Positions 11,939-12,447 of a DNA stretch of 12,447 nt are shown here, in pieces; within the stretch, counting starts at the first letter, position 1; each line of letters starts with the position of its first letter. This DNA comes from an uncultured Spirochaetales bacterium (GTDB lineage: Bacteria > UBP6 > UBA1177), in contig CACZFE010000072.1 of NCBI GenBank assembly GCA_902780365.1, forward strand, positions 1-12,447, read 5' to 3'. The position numbers and the translations under genes are program-made. The notes below the pieces were generated by a model, which saw only the letters and a list, made by a program, of their open reading frames with translations, did not search any database and was not told the origin of the DNA.

Positions 11939-12447
11939 CTACTTCAAAATCCATTTTTTATCTTCTTTTGAAAACTCGAACTCAGCTTTCTCAACTGTGG
12001 TTTCGGGTTTGATATACTGTTTGTCCGCGAGAGGCTTGAAAATCTCGTAAAGTTCGCCCTCGCAGATTGTTTTGACCTGGTATTCGGCATTTGCGTATTT
12101 GCCGGTGTTCACGATACCTGTGAAACGGTCGAAAACCGTGGTGCACACTTCGGCAGTGCAGCGGTTCTTCTCACACTTGAAAATCTTTTTTCCTTCTTCC
12201 GTAGCCTCGAACATCGGCATTTTTTTGCCGGCAGCCTCGACATAGACTTCAGGCTGAAAAGTGAGGTATTTGCCTGTCGCGATCGCTTTGTAGACCGGAA
12301 CGTAGCTCGGGTCTGTCATCGCGCCGAGGTAGAACGAAACACTTCTTCCCGGCATTTTGGAAAGCCTCTCCTTGATCAGACTCTCGGCATTTTCTGGTTT
12401 GAGCGAGTTGTCCTCTCCGCACGAAGCGAGCAGAAACAACGCGATGG
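11939..12447 (-). CDS. Lipoprotein, 5' end outside window
   Basis: The frame stays open to the window edge; 168 residues are visible. The visible start is the end of a lipoprotein signal peptide, IALFLLASC, with a good LAS-C lipobox, so only the first few residues are missing; a TTG at 12439 lies inside the signal peptide and is not the start. The mature protein has about 160 residues, mixed alpha/beta by composition, with four further Cys in the middle (FKCEKNRCTAEVC and KTICEG), possibly two disulphides. I recognise no family. It is the first visible gene of the operon with ychJ and the subtilase; its TAG stop overlaps the ychJ ribosome site. Confidence 0.8.
   Translation of the reverse strand, partial: IALFLLASCGEDNSLKPENAESLIKERLSKMPGRSVSFYLGAMTDPSYVPVYKAIATGKYLTFQPEVYVEAAGKKMPMFEATEEGKKIFKCEKNRCTAEVCTTVFDRFTGIVNTGKYANAEYQVKTICEGELYEIFKPLADKQYIKPETTVEKAEFEFSKEDKKWILK

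Overview
The window is an ordinary protein-coding bacterial stretch of moderate GC, with no RNA gene, insertion sequence, phage gene or CRISPR array that I can see. Several traits suggest a Gram-negative lineage of the old deltaproteobacterial kind (Myxococcota, Bradymonadales or Desulfobacterota-like). These are secreted lipoproteins, a subtilase with a MopE-like 'DNIDNNCDGKVDEG' segment and long Cys-rich tail, and a small protein resembling the PxxKW Cys-rich family. The taxonomic call is inference from protein style only.

Left part (1-2549, + strand): the 3' end of a thioredoxin-fold protein, then a 493-residue lipoprotein, then an AqpZ-type aquaporin. All are tightly spaced and probably one operon. 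The lipoprotein is the most unusual gene here. A ZU5-like beta domain is interrupted by seven copies of a GDPIM pentapeptide, mostly at 9-residue spacing, and followed by three degenerate copies of a Cys-rich module.

Middle (2550-5366, + strand): a promoter-like element followed at once by two tandem copies of a 20-bp sequence precedes a homologue of archaeal cyclic 2,3-diphosphoglycerate synthetase (COG2403-type P-loop protein). A textbook intrinsic terminator separates it from carbamate kinase (arcC), yet leaves almost no room for a separate arcC promoter. A small membrane-anchored Lys-rich protein follows arcC.

Centre (5376-7222, - strand): a small PxxKW-like Cys-rich protein and a divergent U32-peptidase-like protein that keeps the U32 cysteine signature, transcribed together. 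A divergent promoter region (7264-7330) separates them from a + strand pair (7365-8847). That pair is a periplasmic CPHC thioredoxin-fold protein and a related thioredoxin domain fused to a CcdA/DsbD-like six-helix membrane domain, probably a thiol-redox pair for the cell envelope. The thioredoxin part of the second protein looks internally truncated next to a perfect 11-bp inverted repeat.

Right part (8904-12447, - strand, read right to left): a lipoprotein cut by the window edge, a YchJ-type SEC-C protein and a secreted S8 subtilase, in one close-packed operon ending in a GC-rich terminator. The subtilase frame ends early at 9031. Another frame carries a plausible 30-residue charged tail ending in SSGC plus five residues, just before the terminator, so a single-base frameshift (real or a sequencing error) is likely near 9039-9045.
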